A stretch of 64,000 bases of DNA from Aeromicrobium sp. Root495 (GCF_001426755.1 NZ_LMFJ01000001.1:475083-539082); one strand, 5' to 3'. Counted from the first letter of the stretch, positions 43,000 through 51,681 are shown. Notes: a model not told the origin generated them from the sequence alone. A program made the numbers and translations.

Positions 43000-44745
43000 A
43001 TGGTGGAACGGACGGCCTGGGCCGAGGACCGGCGGGTCGTCGTCGCTCTCGCGCTTCTCGTCGGGTCGAGCGTGGCGTTCCTGCCCGGCACCTTCGACCC
43101 CTACGTGTGGCCCAAGATCGTCGTCGCGACCCTGGGGGTGCTCGTGGCCGCGACGGTCCCGGGGCGGGGGAGGCTCCCGCGTCCCGTCGTGCTGGCCGTG
43201 TCGGCAGGGCTGCTGGTCGTGGTGGTGGCGTCCCTCGCCGGGGGCACACCGTTCGCGTCGCTGGTCGGACGCTTCCCTCGGTACGAGGGCGTGCCGGTCC
43301 TCCTCCTCTACGTGGGCTGCGCCTGGGCCGGCGCGCGGCTGCTCGGCACCCCCCGCGCGACGCGCCGCGACGTGCTCCTGGTCGCGCTCTCCGCCGTCGC
43401 AGCCGTGGTCGCGGCGGCCTCTCTGCTCGAGCTGGCCGGTGTGCCCGTCACCCCCGCCACCGACTCCACGCGCACGGGCACCGTGGTCGGCAACGCGACC
43501 GACCAGGGCATCGTCGCCGTGGTGGTGCTGGCCGTCCTCCTCGGTCCCGCGATCCGCACCAGGAGGCCCGTCGTCGTCGGCGGTGCTGTCGCGGCGCTCG
43601 TGGCGCTGGCCGCGTCGGGATCGCGTGCGGCTCTGCTCGTCGCGCTGCTCGTGGTCGTGGTGCACGGCGTCCATCTCCGCGGTGCGTCCTGGCGACCGTT
43701 GGCGGGTGTCGTCGGGGGACTCGCCGTGCTCGTCCTAGCCCTCCCGGTGACGCGCGACCGGTTGCTCAGCAGCGGCACCGTCACCGGGCGCCGCATCCTG
43801 TGGGAGGAGTCCTGGGAGCTCGCGCGGGAGCACCTGCCGCTGGGGGTGGGTCCCAGCCGATACGTCGACGCCGTCGGCGTGGTGCACGACGACCGCTGGG
43901 TGCGCGAGGTCGGCGTGGCCGCACCGCCGGACTCCGCCCACGCCTGGCCGCTGCAAGCGCTGCTGACGGGCGGGCTCCCGCTGCTGCTCGTGGCCGTGGC
44001 CCTCGCCGTCCTCGTCGGACGGCAGGCTCTGGCACGGATCCGCCAGGGCGACGACCCGCTCGCGCTGGGCCTGGCCTGTGCCGTCGGCGGGTACGGACTC
44101 ATTCTCCTGACGCACTTCACCGCGCCGGCCACGACGTGCCTGGTCGCGCTCCTGGCCGGTGCTCTGATCGCCACCACCGAGGCGTCGGGGCCCACGTCCG
44201 AGCGCTGGGTCCCACGGTCCGTGGTCGCGGTCTCGGCCGTGGGGCTGGTCGTCGGGCTCGGTGCCACCTGGGCCGACGTCCGCCTGTCCGACGGGGTCGC
44301 AGCCGCTGCCGACGGCCGGGCCGCGGCCGCTGACGAGCACTTCGCCTCCGCCTACCGCTGGCGCCTGCACGATCCCGACGTGGCCATGCTCGCGGCGCAG
44401 TCCCTGGCCGAGCAGGCCAGCGAGGGCGTCGAGCCGGCCATCGACTCGACCGAGCTGTGGGCCCGTCGCAGCCTCGGTCGGACCCCGGACACCTATGCGT
44501 CGGGCCTGGCCCTGGCCGTGGCGCTCGTGGCCCGGAACGACCTTCCGGAGGCGGAGTCGAGGCTCGATGCGCTGGTCGAGCGCTTCCCGACCGAGCCCCA
44601 GGCCCGCGTGCAGCGGGCGCTGGCCCGGTTCGGCCAGGCCGACGTCGAGGGGGCGCTCGCCGACCTCGACGAGGCGGCCCGGCTCGACCCCGACGACGCG
44701 ACACCGGCCCGGCTCCGCGAGGCCATGCTCGCCCGCGTCGGCTAG
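43000..44745 (+). CDS. O-antigen ligase-like membrane protein with C-terminal tetratricopeptide-like tail
   Basis: The 581-residue protein has about 11-12 membrane segments. ASGSRAALLVALLVVVVHGV and the extracytoplasmic loop with GVGPSRYVDAVGVVHDD fit the O-antigen ligase (Wzy_C) family, and a tail of about 160 residues resembles TPR repeats (AVALVARNDLPEAESRLDAL). Such proteins polymerise or ligate sugars on lipid carriers. ATG 43000 (MVERTAWAED) is favoured over an upstream ATG. No polysaccharide genes lie beside it, so the substrate is unknown. Confidence 0.78.
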   Translation: MVERTAWAEDRRVVVALALLVGSSVAFLPGTFDPYVWPKIVVATLGVLVAATVPGRGRLPRPVVLAVSAGLLVVVVASLAGGTPFASLVGRFPRYEGVPVLLLYVGCAWAGARLLGTPRATRRDVLLVALSAVAAVVAAASLLELAGVPVTPATDSTRTGTVVGNATDQGIVAVVVLAVLLGPAIRTRRPVVVGGAVAALVALAASGSRAALLVALLVVVVHGVHLRGASWRPLAGVVGGLAVLVLALPVTRDRLLSSGTVTGRRILWEESWELAREHLPLGVGPSRYVDAVGVVHDDRWVREVGVAAPPDSAHAWPLQALLTGGLPLLLVAVALAVLVGRQALARIRQGDDPLALGLACAVGGYGLILLTHFTAPATTCLVALLAGALIATTEASGPTSERWVPRSVVAVSAVGLVVGLGATWADVRLSDGVAAAADGRAAAADEHFASAYRWRLHDPDVAMLAAQSLAEQASEGVEPAIDSTELWARRSLGRTPDTYASGLALAVALVARNDLPEAESRLDALVERFPTEPQARVQRALARFGQADVEGALADLDEAARLDPDDATPARLREAMLARVG

Positions 44746-44774
44746 GACGCGCGGCCAGGCCCTGCCGCTCGGGG

Positions 44775-44831
44775 GGTGACTCAGCGTCCGTCTGACGCCC
44801 ACGACGGGCTGGAGACGGACGCCAAGTCACC
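44775..44831. terminator. Palindromic hairpin between convergent genes
   Basis: GGTGACTCAGCGTCCGTCT (44775-44793) pairs with 44813-44831 with two mismatches in 19. The GCGTCCGTCT/AGACGGACGC core is shared with the hairpin after ispH at 2581-2645. Both lie between convergent genes. A dispersed palindromic repeat acting as a two-way terminator is the best reading. Confidence 0.6.
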
Positions 44832-44852
44832 GCCCGGCGGCCCGGGACGAGC

Positions 44853-45692
44853 TCAGCCGATGCTGCGGACCCGCTCCAGGATCGCGTCGGCTGCGGCGTC
44901 CGAGGCCTGGGTGGGGATCCAGTGCGTCACGCCCTTCAGCACCACCAGCTCGTAGTCGGCGTCGACGAACCGAGGGCTGCCCTCGAGCGACGCCTCTCCG
45001 ATGAACATGTCCTCGTCGCTCCAGACCATGGTGGTGGGAGCGGCCACGCGGGTGGGTGCGGCGCGGTCGGCGAACGGCAGGGCGCGGTACCAGCCGAGTG
45101 CGCCGGGCAGGGCCCCGTACTCGACGATCTCGTGCGAGAAGCGGTCGACGTCGGCCTGGGTCATGCCGCCGGCCGAGATCCACTTCTCCAGCGGTCCGCC
45201 GCGCCAGCCGGCCAGGAGCTCGGGGATGCGGGGCAGCTGGAAGAAGCCCATGTACCAGGACTTGAGTCCCTGGGTGGAGTGCGTGAGCGCGTACGTGTAC
45301 GCCGCCGGGTGCGGCACCGAGAACGCCGTGAGCGTGCGGACGAGGTCGTGGCGCGCTGCCGCGAGCGACCACGCGACCATCGATCCCCAGTCGTGCCCGG
45401 CCAGGTGCACCGGGCCACCGGTGAGCTCGATGAGGGCGGCGACGTCGCCCACGAGCTTGTCGACGGTGTAGTCACGCCGGCGCGGCGGGCGCGCGCCGGG
45501 GGAGTAGCCGCGCTGGTCGGGCGCGAGGGTCCGGAAGCCCTCGGCGTGGAGCCGCTGGGCCACTGCGTCCCACGACGACGCCCGCTCGGGGAAGCCGTGC
45601 AGGAGCACGACGACGTCGCCGTCGATGGGACCGGAGTCGATGACGTCGAAGGTCAGGCCGTCGTTCGAGAAGGACGAGATGCGCTGGCTCAT
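44853..45692 (-). CDS. Alpha/beta hydrolase, epoxide hydrolase-like
   Basis: The 279-residue protein has the oxyanion motif HGFPERASSWD, nucleophile Asp in GHDWGSMVAWSLA, and catalytic His in GVTHWIPTQ. Asp as nucleophile in GHDWG points to the epoxide hydrolase or haloalkane dehalogenase branch rather than an esterase. I chose ATG 45692 (MSQRISSFSN); the longer frame overlaps the Tad promoter region. The substrate is unknown. Confidence 0.88.
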   Translation of the reverse strand: MSQRISSFSNDGLTFDVIDSGPIDGDVVVLLHGFPERASSWDAVAQRLHAEGFRTLAPDQRGYSPGARPPRRRDYTVDKLVGDVAALIELTGGPVHLAGHDWGSMVAWSLAAARHDLVRTLTAFSVPHPAAYTYALTHSTQGLKSWYMGFFQLPRIPELLAGWRGGPLEKWISAGGMTQADVDRFSHEIVEYGALPGALGWYRALPFADRAAPTRVAAPTTMVWSDEDMFIGEASLEGSPRFVDADYELVVLKGVTHWIPTQASDAAADAILERVRSIG

Positions 45693-45861
45693 GCCCGCAG
45701 TATGTCGCGCCGCGTCCGCCCCGGTCATCCGACCAGGGGAGGGGCCGGCACGACCGCCGGGGTTCTCCACAAACCAATACATAGGTTCTTGCACGAATGA
45801 GGGCAGGCCGCGATGCTGGCCCTCGTGTCCACGTCTGTGGTCGCGGGGCAGGGGGTCCACC

Positions 45862-47052
45862 GTGGAGTCGACGGCGAGCCTGTCCGAGCGGGTCCGTGAG
45901 GTGGTGCGGGAGCGACGCATCGACCCCGGCACCCAGGTGGAAGAGGTGCGGCGGGCCGCCGCCGAGGTCGTCGCGGCCCACGAACGTCGGAGCCTCACGG
46001 GGGCGGTCCGACCGTTGGACGAGCCGGATCGGATGGTCGGGCTGATCGTCGCCGACGTCTCCGGCTTCGGCCCTCTCCAGCCCTATCTCGACGACCCCAC
46101 CGTCGAGGAGATCTGGATCAACGCCCCCGACCGTGTCTTCATCGCTCGGCACGGCCTCCACGAGCTGACCCCGGTGGTCCTGTCGGCCGGTCAGGTGCGC
46201 GAGCTCATCGAGCGGATGCTCCAGAGCTCGGGCCGCCGGCTCGACATCTCGCAGCCGTTCGTCGACGCCATGCTTCCTGGAGGACACCGTCTCCACGTGG
46301 TGCTGGAGGGGATCTCCCGCGACCACGCCGCCGTCAACATCCGCAAGTTCGTCGCGAGGGCCCACGCCCTGGAGGACCTGCAGCGGCTCGGGAGCATCGA
46401 CGGACCGGTGACCGAGTTCCTCACCTCGAGCATCGAGGCCGGCCTGAACGTGATCGTGTCGGGAGGCACCCAGGCGGGCAAGACCACGCTGCTGAACTGT
46501 CTCGCAGCTGCCATCCCGGGGACGCAGCGCATCATCTCGGCCGAGGAGGTCTTCGAGCTCCAGGTCCAGCACCCCGACTGGGTGCCCCTCCAGACCCGTC
46601 AGGCCGGCCTCGAGGGGACCGGGGCCATCGAGCTTCGCGCCCTCGTGAAGGAGGCCCTGCGCATGCGGCCCAGCCGCCTGATCATCGGCGAGGTCCGTGG
46701 AGCGGAGTGCCTCGACCTGCTGCTCGCGCTCAACGCCGGCCTCCCGGCCATGGCCAGCATCCACGCCAGCTCCGCGCGGCAGGCCCTCGTCAAGCTCTGC
46801 ACCCTCCCGCTGCTCGCGGGCGAGAACATCGGCTCGGCGTTCGTCGTGCCCACCGTGGCCTCCACGGTCGACCTCGTGGTGCACACGACGCTGGAGCCGT
46901 CCGGGCGGCGGGCCGTGGCCGAGGTGCTGGCGGTGACGGGTCGGGTCGAGAACGGCAACATCGAGGCCGACCCGGTGTTCCTCCGACGCGACGGCGAGCT
47001 GGTGCGCGGACATGGCAGGGGTCCGGAGAGGTCCGAGACGTGGGCGCGCTGA
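45862..47052 (+). CDS. tadA: Tad/Flp pilus ATPase, TadA/CpaF
   Basis: The 396-residue protein is the hexameric ATPase that drives Flp pilus assembly. It has an N-terminal helical domain, EEIWINAPDRVFI, Walker A GGTQAGKT (201-208), the Walker B region RPSRLIIGEVRGAE, and HASSARQALVKL. GTG 45862 gives the family length. Upstream 45693-45861 holds an AT-rich stretch near 45767-45790 that could carry the operon promoter. It overlaps tadB by 13 bp. No TadZ/CpaE or prepilin peptidase gene is present in the window. Confidence 0.93.
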   Translation: MESTASLSERVREVVRERRIDPGTQVEEVRRAAAEVVAAHERRSLTGAVRPLDEPDRMVGLIVADVSGFGPLQPYLDDPTVEEIWINAPDRVFIARHGLHELTPVVLSAGQVRELIERMLQSSGRRLDISQPFVDAMLPGGHRLHVVLEGISRDHAAVNIRKFVARAHALEDLQRLGSIDGPVTEFLTSSIEAGLNVIVSGGTQAGKTTLLNCLAAAIPGTQRIISAEEVFELQVQHPDWVPLQTRQAGLEGTGAIELRALVKEALRMRPSRLIIGEVRGAECLDLLLALNAGLPAMASIHASSARQALVKLCTLPLLAGENIGSAFVVPTVASTVDLVVHTTLEPSGRRAVAEVLAVTGRVENGNIEADPVFLRRDGELVRGHGRGPERSETWAR

Positions 47053-47900
47053 TCGGCCTGGGTGTGGGTCTCGGCCTGCTGCTCGTCGGGTGGACCGTCG
47101 TCGATCCGGCGTGGCGACCCCGGGTGCGGACCCGTCGCAGGAGTCGACTCGAGTCGCTGCTCCTTCGAGCCGGCCTGGCCGACGTCCGTCGCTCGAGCGT
47201 GGTCGGGACGTGCGCCGTGTGCTTCGCGATGGGTGCGTTCGTGATGCTCGGGGTGAGCGGAGTCCCGGCCATCGGGATCGTGTTCGGGCTCATGGCGGGG
47301 GCCGCGCCCATCGCAGTGCTCCGGGCCCGCGCTGCGCGCCGGATCCGCGAGCACTCCGAGCTGTGGCCCGACGCCGTCGACAACCTCGCCTCGGCCGTCC
47401 GTGCCGGACTCTCGCTGCCCGAGGCACTCATCCAGCTGGGGGAGCGCGGCCCCGCGGCCCTGCGTGACCCGTTCGTCCGGTTCGCCCGCGACTACCAGTC
47501 CACGGGCTCCTTCTCCGACAGCCTCGACCTGCTCAAGCACCGACTGGCCGACGCCACGGGCGACCGGGTGGTCGAGGCGCTGAGGATCGCCCGCGAGGTG
47601 GGCGGCGGAGACCTCGGCCGGATGATGCGACAGCTCTCGTCGTTCCTGCGCGACGACCTCCGCACGCGACAGGAGCTGGAGTCCCGTCAGTCCTGGACGG
47701 TCAACGGTGCACGACTCGCGGTGGCTGCCCCCTGGCTCGTGCTGCTCAGCCTGAGCGCCCAGGAAGACGCCATCCAGCGGTACGCCACCCCTGCCGGCGC
47801 GTTCGTGCTGGGGGTGGGCTCGGTGGCGTGCGTCGTCGCCTACCGGCTGATGCTCCACCTCGGCCGGCTGCCGGCCGAGCGGCGGGTGATGGCGTCGTGA
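47040..47900 (+). CDS. tadB: Tad pilus membrane protein TadB-like
   Basis: The 286-residue protein has the type II secretion F domain (LWPDAVDNLASAVRAGLSLP, ALRIAREVGGGDLGRMMRQL) flanked by N- and C-terminal membrane segments. It forms the inner-membrane platform for the pilus with the next protein. The GTG start lies inside tadA (13-bp overlap), and the stop overlaps tadC by 4 bp, so translation is coupled. Confidence 0.9.
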   Translation: MGALIGLGVGLGLLLVGWTVVDPAWRPRVRTRRRSRLESLLLRAGLADVRRSSVVGTCAVCFAMGAFVMLGVSGVPAIGIVFGLMAGAAPIAVLRARAARRIREHSELWPDAVDNLASAVRAGLSLPEALIQLGERGPAALRDPFVRFARDYQSTGSFSDSLDLLKHRLADATGDRVVEALRIAREVGGGDLGRMMRQLSSFLRDDLRTRQELESRQSWTVNGARLAVAAPWLVLLSLSAQEDAIQRYATPAGAFVLGVGSVACVVAYRLMLHLGRLPAERRVMAS

Positions 47901-48802
47901 CCGGGGCCGTCGTCGGTCTCGCGCTCAGCAGCGGGTTGCTGCTCGTGGTCGCGGGCTGGCGCTCGGTGCGACGGCCCCCGCTCATGCTCCGCGTGCTCCC
48001 GTACGTGCGCGACGTCCACCCCGACGCGGACTCCTCCGGTCGACGGTCGGCCTGGTCGGCCCTGCTGGGACCCGCCCTGCGTGCTGCCACCGACGCCGTG
48101 GCCGACACGGCGGGCAGCGCCGCCAGCGTCGAGCGTCGGCTCGACCGACTGGGTCGGCCGTTCACCGTCGAGCAGTTCCGAGCTCGGCAGCTGGTCTGGG
48201 GCAGCGCGGGGCTGGCCGCGACGGTCGCGCTCTCGGTGCTCCTGTGGTCGACGCGCGGCACGTCGACCCCCGTCCTCCTGGTGCTGTGCGGCACGGGCCT
48301 CGTGGGCGGTGTCCTGCTGTGCGACAACCGGCTCTCCGCCCGGCTGGCCGGTCGGGAGGCGGAGATGGCGGAGGAGCTGCCGGCCGTCGCAGACCTCCTG
48401 GCGCTGGCTGTCGCGGCGGGCGAGAGCCCCGTGGCGGGGCTGCAGCGCGTGCTTCAGGTGTGCCGTGGTGCTCTGTCCGACGAGCTGGGCCGGGTGCTGG
48501 CCGGCATCCGCACGGGCACGCCGGTGCCGCTGGCGTTCGACGAGCTGGCAGCGCGCACGGGTGTCCCGGTGGTGGCGCGGTTCTGCGAGGGCATCGCTGT
48601 CGCGGTCGACCGGGGGACACCTCTCGTCGACGTGCTCCACGCGCAGGCGGCCGACGTCCGCGAGTCCTCGCGGCGTGAGCTGATCGAGGCAGGGGGCCGC
48701 AAGGAGGTCGCGATGATGGTCCCCGTCGTCTTCCTCATCATGCCGGTCACGCTGCTCTTCGCCTTCTATCCCGCCTGGATCGGCCTGCGGCTCACCTCAT
48801 GA
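47897..48802 (+). CDS. tadC: Tad pilus membrane protein TadC-like
   Basis: The 301-residue protein is the second platform protein, with the F domain ELPAVADLLALAVAAGESPV and VARFCEGIAVAVDRGTPLVD, and a C-terminal membrane segment (VPVVFLIMPVTLLFAFYPAW). GTG 47897 overlaps tadB by 4 bp. It is paired with TadB, as in all Tad systems. Confidence 0.9.
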   Translation: MTGAVVGLALSSGLLLVVAGWRSVRRPPLMLRVLPYVRDVHPDADSSGRRSAWSALLGPALRAATDAVADTAGSAASVERRLDRLGRPFTVEQFRARQLVWGSAGLAATVALSVLLWSTRGTSTPVLLVLCGTGLVGGVLLCDNRLSARLAGREAEMAEELPAVADLLALAVAAGESPVAGLQRVLQVCRGALSDELGRVLAGIRTGTPVPLAFDELAARTGVPVVARFCEGIAVAVDRGTPLVDVLHAQAADVRESSRRELIEAGGRKEVAMMVPVVFLIMPVTLLFAFYPAWIGLRLTS

Positions 48803-48824
48803 CCACGACGAACAGAGGAACGAC

Positions 48825-49010
48825 ATGAAGCGATCGACCTGGCGAGCCCTCGGCAGCCTGACCCGACCTGCCCGCGACGAGCGCGGCGACGTGCCGGGCT
48901 GGGTGATGATCACGGTGATGAGCGCGGGCCTCGTCGCCGCGATCACCGCTGTCGCCGGGCCCCAGCTGCAGGACATGCTGAGCAACGCGCTCGCAGCCGT
49001 CGGCGGCTGA
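48825..49010 (+). CDS. flp: Flp-type pilin
   Basis: The 61-residue protein has a short basic leader, a processing site near DERGDVPGW, and one hydrophobic helix (VMITVMSAGLVAAITAVAGP), as in actinobacterial Flp pilins. It is the likely main pilus subunit. Prepilin peptidase processing after the leader is inferred. It sits 22 bp after tadC, as expected. Confidence 0.82.
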   Translation: MKRSTWRALGSLTRPARDERGDVPGWVMITVMSAGLVAAITAVAGPQLQDMLSNALAAVGG

Positions 49011-49012
49011 TC

Positions 49013-49399
49013 GTGCTCCCGCCGGGACGTGGCGAACGGGGCAGCGTGGCTGAGTTCGTGCTCGTCCTGCTGGTCCTCGTCCCGCTCGTGATGGGGATCG
49101 TCCAGGTGGGACTGGTGCTGCACGTGCGCAACACGCTCACGGCTGCCGCCTCTGACGGCGCCCGGGCCGCTGCCCCGGTCGGCGCGGACTCGTCCGACGC
49201 CCGCACCCGGACGCGGACGATCATCACCACCGCGCTGTCGGACCACTACGCCCGCGACATCACCGTCGGGAAGGAGTCCGTCGCCGGTGGCACTGCGGTG
49301 GTCGTGCGGGTGAGTGCCGAGGTGCCGGCCCTGGGGCTGTTCGGCCCGAGCGTGCCTGTCCGGGTCGCGGGTCGAGCGCTCCAGGAGGAGGAGCCGTGA
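49013..49399 (+). CDS. tadE: TadE-like pseudopilin
   Basis: The 128-residue protein has the TadE signature near its N-terminus (GSVAEFVLVLLVLVPLVMGI) and a short extracytoplasmic domain. TadE proteins are minor pilins processed like Flp. GTG 49013 lies 2 bp after the pilin stop. The stop overlaps the next gene by 4 bp. Confidence 0.85.
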   Translation: MLPPGRGERGSVAEFVLVLLVLVPLVMGIVQVGLVLHVRNTLTAAASDGARAAAPVGADSSDARTRTRTIITTALSDHYARDITVGKESVAGGTAVVVRVSAEVPALGLFGPSVPVRVAGRALQEEEP

Positions 49400-49824
49400 G
49401 CCCTCGCCCCGAGGAAGGCAGCGCAGTCGTGGAGCTGGTGTGGCTCACGGTGCTGCTGCTGGTGCCTTTCGTCTACGTCTTCGTGGCCGTCTTCGACACG
49501 CAGCGGGCGGCCTACGCCGTGTCGTCGGCGAGCCAGGTCGCCGCTCGTGCGTACCTCGACGCCCCGGACCCGGAGTCGGCTCTGGATCGGGCCCGCAGCG
49601 CGGCGCGCGTGGCGCTCGGCGACCACGACGTCGAGGCCGACGTCGACGTCACGTGCCTGCCGACGCCCGATGCCTGCCTCCAGCCGGGCTCTTCGGTCCG
49701 GGTGCGGGTGCACACCGTTCAGCCGCTCCCGCTCGTCCCGACCGTCCTCGGCGGCCATCCGGCGGGCATCGCCGTGGAGAGCGCCCACGTGGAGCCCTAC
49801 GGGTCGTACCGGGCGGCACGATGA
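49396..49824 (+). CDS. TadE/TadF-like minor pseudopilin
   Basis: The 142-residue protein repeats the TadE layout: EEGSAVVELVWLTVLLLVPF, then an extracytoplasmic domain with one disulphide-forming pair (VTCLPTPDACL). It is probably a second minor pilin. It overlaps both neighbours by 4 bp. Confidence 0.82.
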   Translation: MSPRPEEGSAVVELVWLTVLLLVPFVYVFVAVFDTQRAAYAVSSASQVAARAYLDAPDPESALDRARSAARVALGDHDVEADVDVTCLPTPDACLQPGSSVRVRVHTVQPLPLVPTVLGGHPAGIAVESAHVEPYGSYRAAR

Positions 49825-50219
49825 GGCGCGGCGAGGACGGCCAGGTGACGGTGCTGACTCTGGGGTTCCTGCTCGTCCTCGTGCTGCTGGCCGCTGTCGT
49901 GGTCGACGCCTCCGATGCCTACCTGGAGCGACAGACGCTCTCCAACCTCGCCGACGGCGCCGCCCTCGCCGCCGCGGACGGCCTCGACGAGGCCGACTTC
50001 TACGCCGACCAGGAGGTCCGTCTCGACCCGGAGGAGGCCCGACACCTCGTCGGGCTCCACCTCGCGGGGAAGGGGGTGCGCGTCGCATGGGTCGACGTCG
50101 ACGACGATCGGGTCAGCCTGCGGCTCGAGCGTCCGCTCGACCTCGCCATCACCCCGCCCGGCTGGACGAAGCGCCCCACGATCGTCGCCGAGGCCAGCGC
50201 GGCCCTCAGGACTGACTGA
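49821..50219 (+). CDS. TadG-like pilus assembly protein
   Basis: The 132-residue protein starts MRRGEDGQVTVLTLGF with one membrane helix and ASDAYLERQTLSNLADGAAL, the TadG N-terminal signature. It is much shorter than typical TadG and lacks a von Willebrand domain. It overlaps the previous gene by 4 bp (ATGA) and ends the operon. Confidence 0.8.
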   Translation: MRRGEDGQVTVLTLGFLLVLVLLAAVVVDASDAYLERQTLSNLADGAALAAADGLDEADFYADQEVRLDPEEARHLVGLHLAGKGVRVAWVDVDDDRVSLRLERPLDLAITPPGWTKRPTIVAEASAALRTD

Positions 50220-50248
50220 GGCTCCGGCCGCGGTCGTTCCTTGTCGAC

Positions 50249-50839
50249 TCAGAACGTGCGCTGCGCCACGTACCCGGCGAGGAGGGTGCGCTGCTCGCCC
50301 TCGAGACGGAGCTCGGCGAAGATGCCGTAGCGGTGATCGCCCTGGTCGCTGCTCGGATAGCCCAGGAAGCCGTCGGAGACCGACTCGCCCGTCTCGGCCG
50401 TCTGGTCCTCGGTGGCCAGGCACGAGCTCACGAGCGAGGCGCGGGAGGGCTTCTTCTGCTCGGAGGTCTCGACCTCGCCGGGCAAGGTCTCGGCCGTGTC
50501 CAGGACCCAGTCGGCCAGCTCGTCGCACGCCGCCGCGAGGTTGCTGTCGGTGACCGGCCGCGACCACCCGACCCCGTACTCGTCGGAGATGGTGCCCGAC
50601 TCGGTGCCGTCCTCCGACAGCTTCGGGTCGACGACCGCCACCTGGCCCTTCTCCGGGACGAGGTCGCTCCCGATGGCCGCGGAGAGGCCGTCGACGTCGA
50701 GCTTCCAGTCGCTGCCGGGCGCCGAGGCGCTGGAGAGGACGTCGACGGGGTCGGCGCCGTCGTCGCCACCCGAGCAGCCACCCAGGACGAGCGCCAGGAC
50801 GAGGACGGCCGAGGTCGCGGAGACCGGAACGAGGTTCAT
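50249..50839 (-). CDS. Lipoprotein of unknown function
   Basis: The 196-residue protein has a signal and lipobox (VLALVLGGC) and then a globular domain with two cysteines (AAACDELADW and SSCLATEDQ) that may pair. I do not recognise the family. It converges with the Tad operon, and a small membrane protein gene lies upstream. Confidence 0.72.
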   Translation of the reverse strand: MNLVPVSATSAVLVLALVLGGCSGGDDGADPVDVLSSASAPGSDWKLDVDGLSAAIGSDLVPEKGQVAVVDPKLSEDGTESGTISDEYGVGWSRPVTDSNLAAACDELADWVLDTAETLPGEVETSEQKKPSRASLVSSCLATEDQTAETGESVSDGFLGYPSSDQGDHRYGIFAELRLEGEQRTLLAGYVAQRTF

Positions 50840-50894
50840 TGCACCAGCCTAGGGGTCATTCGCAGGGCGCCGACCACCTGCGGCGGTCCGGGCG

Positions 50895-51119
50895 TCAGGT
50901 CATCTCGACGGCGACGACGATCCCGAGGAAGAGGACCACGAGACCGATCCCGATGAGGAACTGGACCTTGGCCGGCGTGCGGGGGAAGGCGCGTCCGCGG
51001 CCGGCGCGTCGGTACTGGAAGACCAGGACACCAGCGAAGACGGCGACGACGGGGATGAAGGCCCACCACGGGAAGCTCCAGCCGCCGCCGTCGGGCGCGG
51101 TCAGGTAGGTCGCGTTCAT
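50895..51119 (-). CDS. Small two-helix membrane protein
   Basis: The 74-residue protein has two hydrophobic segments (WWAFIPVVAVFAGVLVFQYR and VQFLIGIGLVVLFLGIVVAV) joined by a basic loop. The family is not known to me. It is 55 bp from the lipoprotein gene and may share its transcript. Confidence 0.65.
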   Translation of the reverse strand: MNATYLTAPDGGGWSFPWWAFIPVVAVFAGVLVFQYRRAGRGRAFPRTPAKVQFLIGIGLVVLFLGIVVAVEMT

Positions 51120-51169
51120 GGCGCCGAGGCTAGTGGCGCGAGACCCGCCTCGCAGCCCGAGCCACGTGG

Positions 51170-51268
51170 CGTGGGCGGTGGATACTCCACCGTATGAGCG
51201 CTCTTACGGTGGAGTATCCACCGCTCGGCCGACCGGCTCGCCATTCGGTGGAGGATCCACCGCCCACG
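51170..51268. repeat. Array of three GGTGGA-N3-TCCACC palindromes
   Basis: Fifteen-bp palindromes GGTGGATACTCCACC (51177), GGTGGAGTATCCACC (51209) and GGTGGAGGATCCACC (51248) lie in a 151-bp intergenic gap. The first two form a perfect 19-bp inverted repeat with a 10-nt loop (51176-51223). The outermost arms (51170-51192 and 51246-51268) also pair with one mismatch in 23. It could be a palindromic repeat element, an operator array, or the terminator for the HIT gene. Confidence 0.8.
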
Positions 51269-51270
51269 GG

Positions 51271-51681
51271 CTAGGGAGTGAGGGCCTCGCGGAGGCGGGC
51301 GGCGTAGTCGGGGGCCTCGTCGGCGGCGTACTTGGTGCGGGGCCAGAAGAAGCCGCGCAGGCCGTCGCCCTTGGTGCGCGGGACCACGTGGACGTGCAGG
51401 TGCGGCACGCTCTGCGACACGACGTTGTTCATCGCCACGAAGCTGCCCTGCGCACCCAGCGCGGTCCGCACCACGTCGGCCGTGCGGCGTGCGGCCGTGA
51501 AGAGGGGGACCACCAGCTCGTCGGGCAGCTCGACGAGCGTGTCCACGTGGCGGCGGGGGACCAGGAGCACGTGTCCCTTGAAGACCGGGCGGACGTCGAG
51601 GAAGCCCACCACGTCGGGCTCGTCGAGCACGACGTGGGCCTCGGCCTCGCCGGCGACGATGCGGCAGAACAAGCAGTCCAC
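51271..51681 (-). CDS. HIT-family nucleotide hydrolase
   Basis: The 136-residue protein has the histidine triad HLHVHV (H94, H96, H98) and the N-terminal zinc pair CLFC. HIT enzymes split nucleotide phosphoramidates or dinucleoside polyphosphates in the cytoplasm. The ATG at 51679-51681 is the family start. Its stop lies directly beside the palindrome array. Confidence 0.92.
   Translation of the reverse strand: MDCLFCRIVAGEAEAHVVLDEPDVVGFLDVRPVFKGHVLLVPRRHVDTLVELPDELVVPLFTAARRTADVVRTALGAQGSFVAMNNVVSQSVPHLHVHVVPRTKGDGLRGFFWPRTKYAADEAPDYAARLREALTP

Noticed and set aside
45625-45861. Longer TadA with an extra 79 residues
   Set aside because: The upstream part overlaps the 5' end of the hydrolase gene on the other strand and has no family similarity; GTG 45862 gives normal length.
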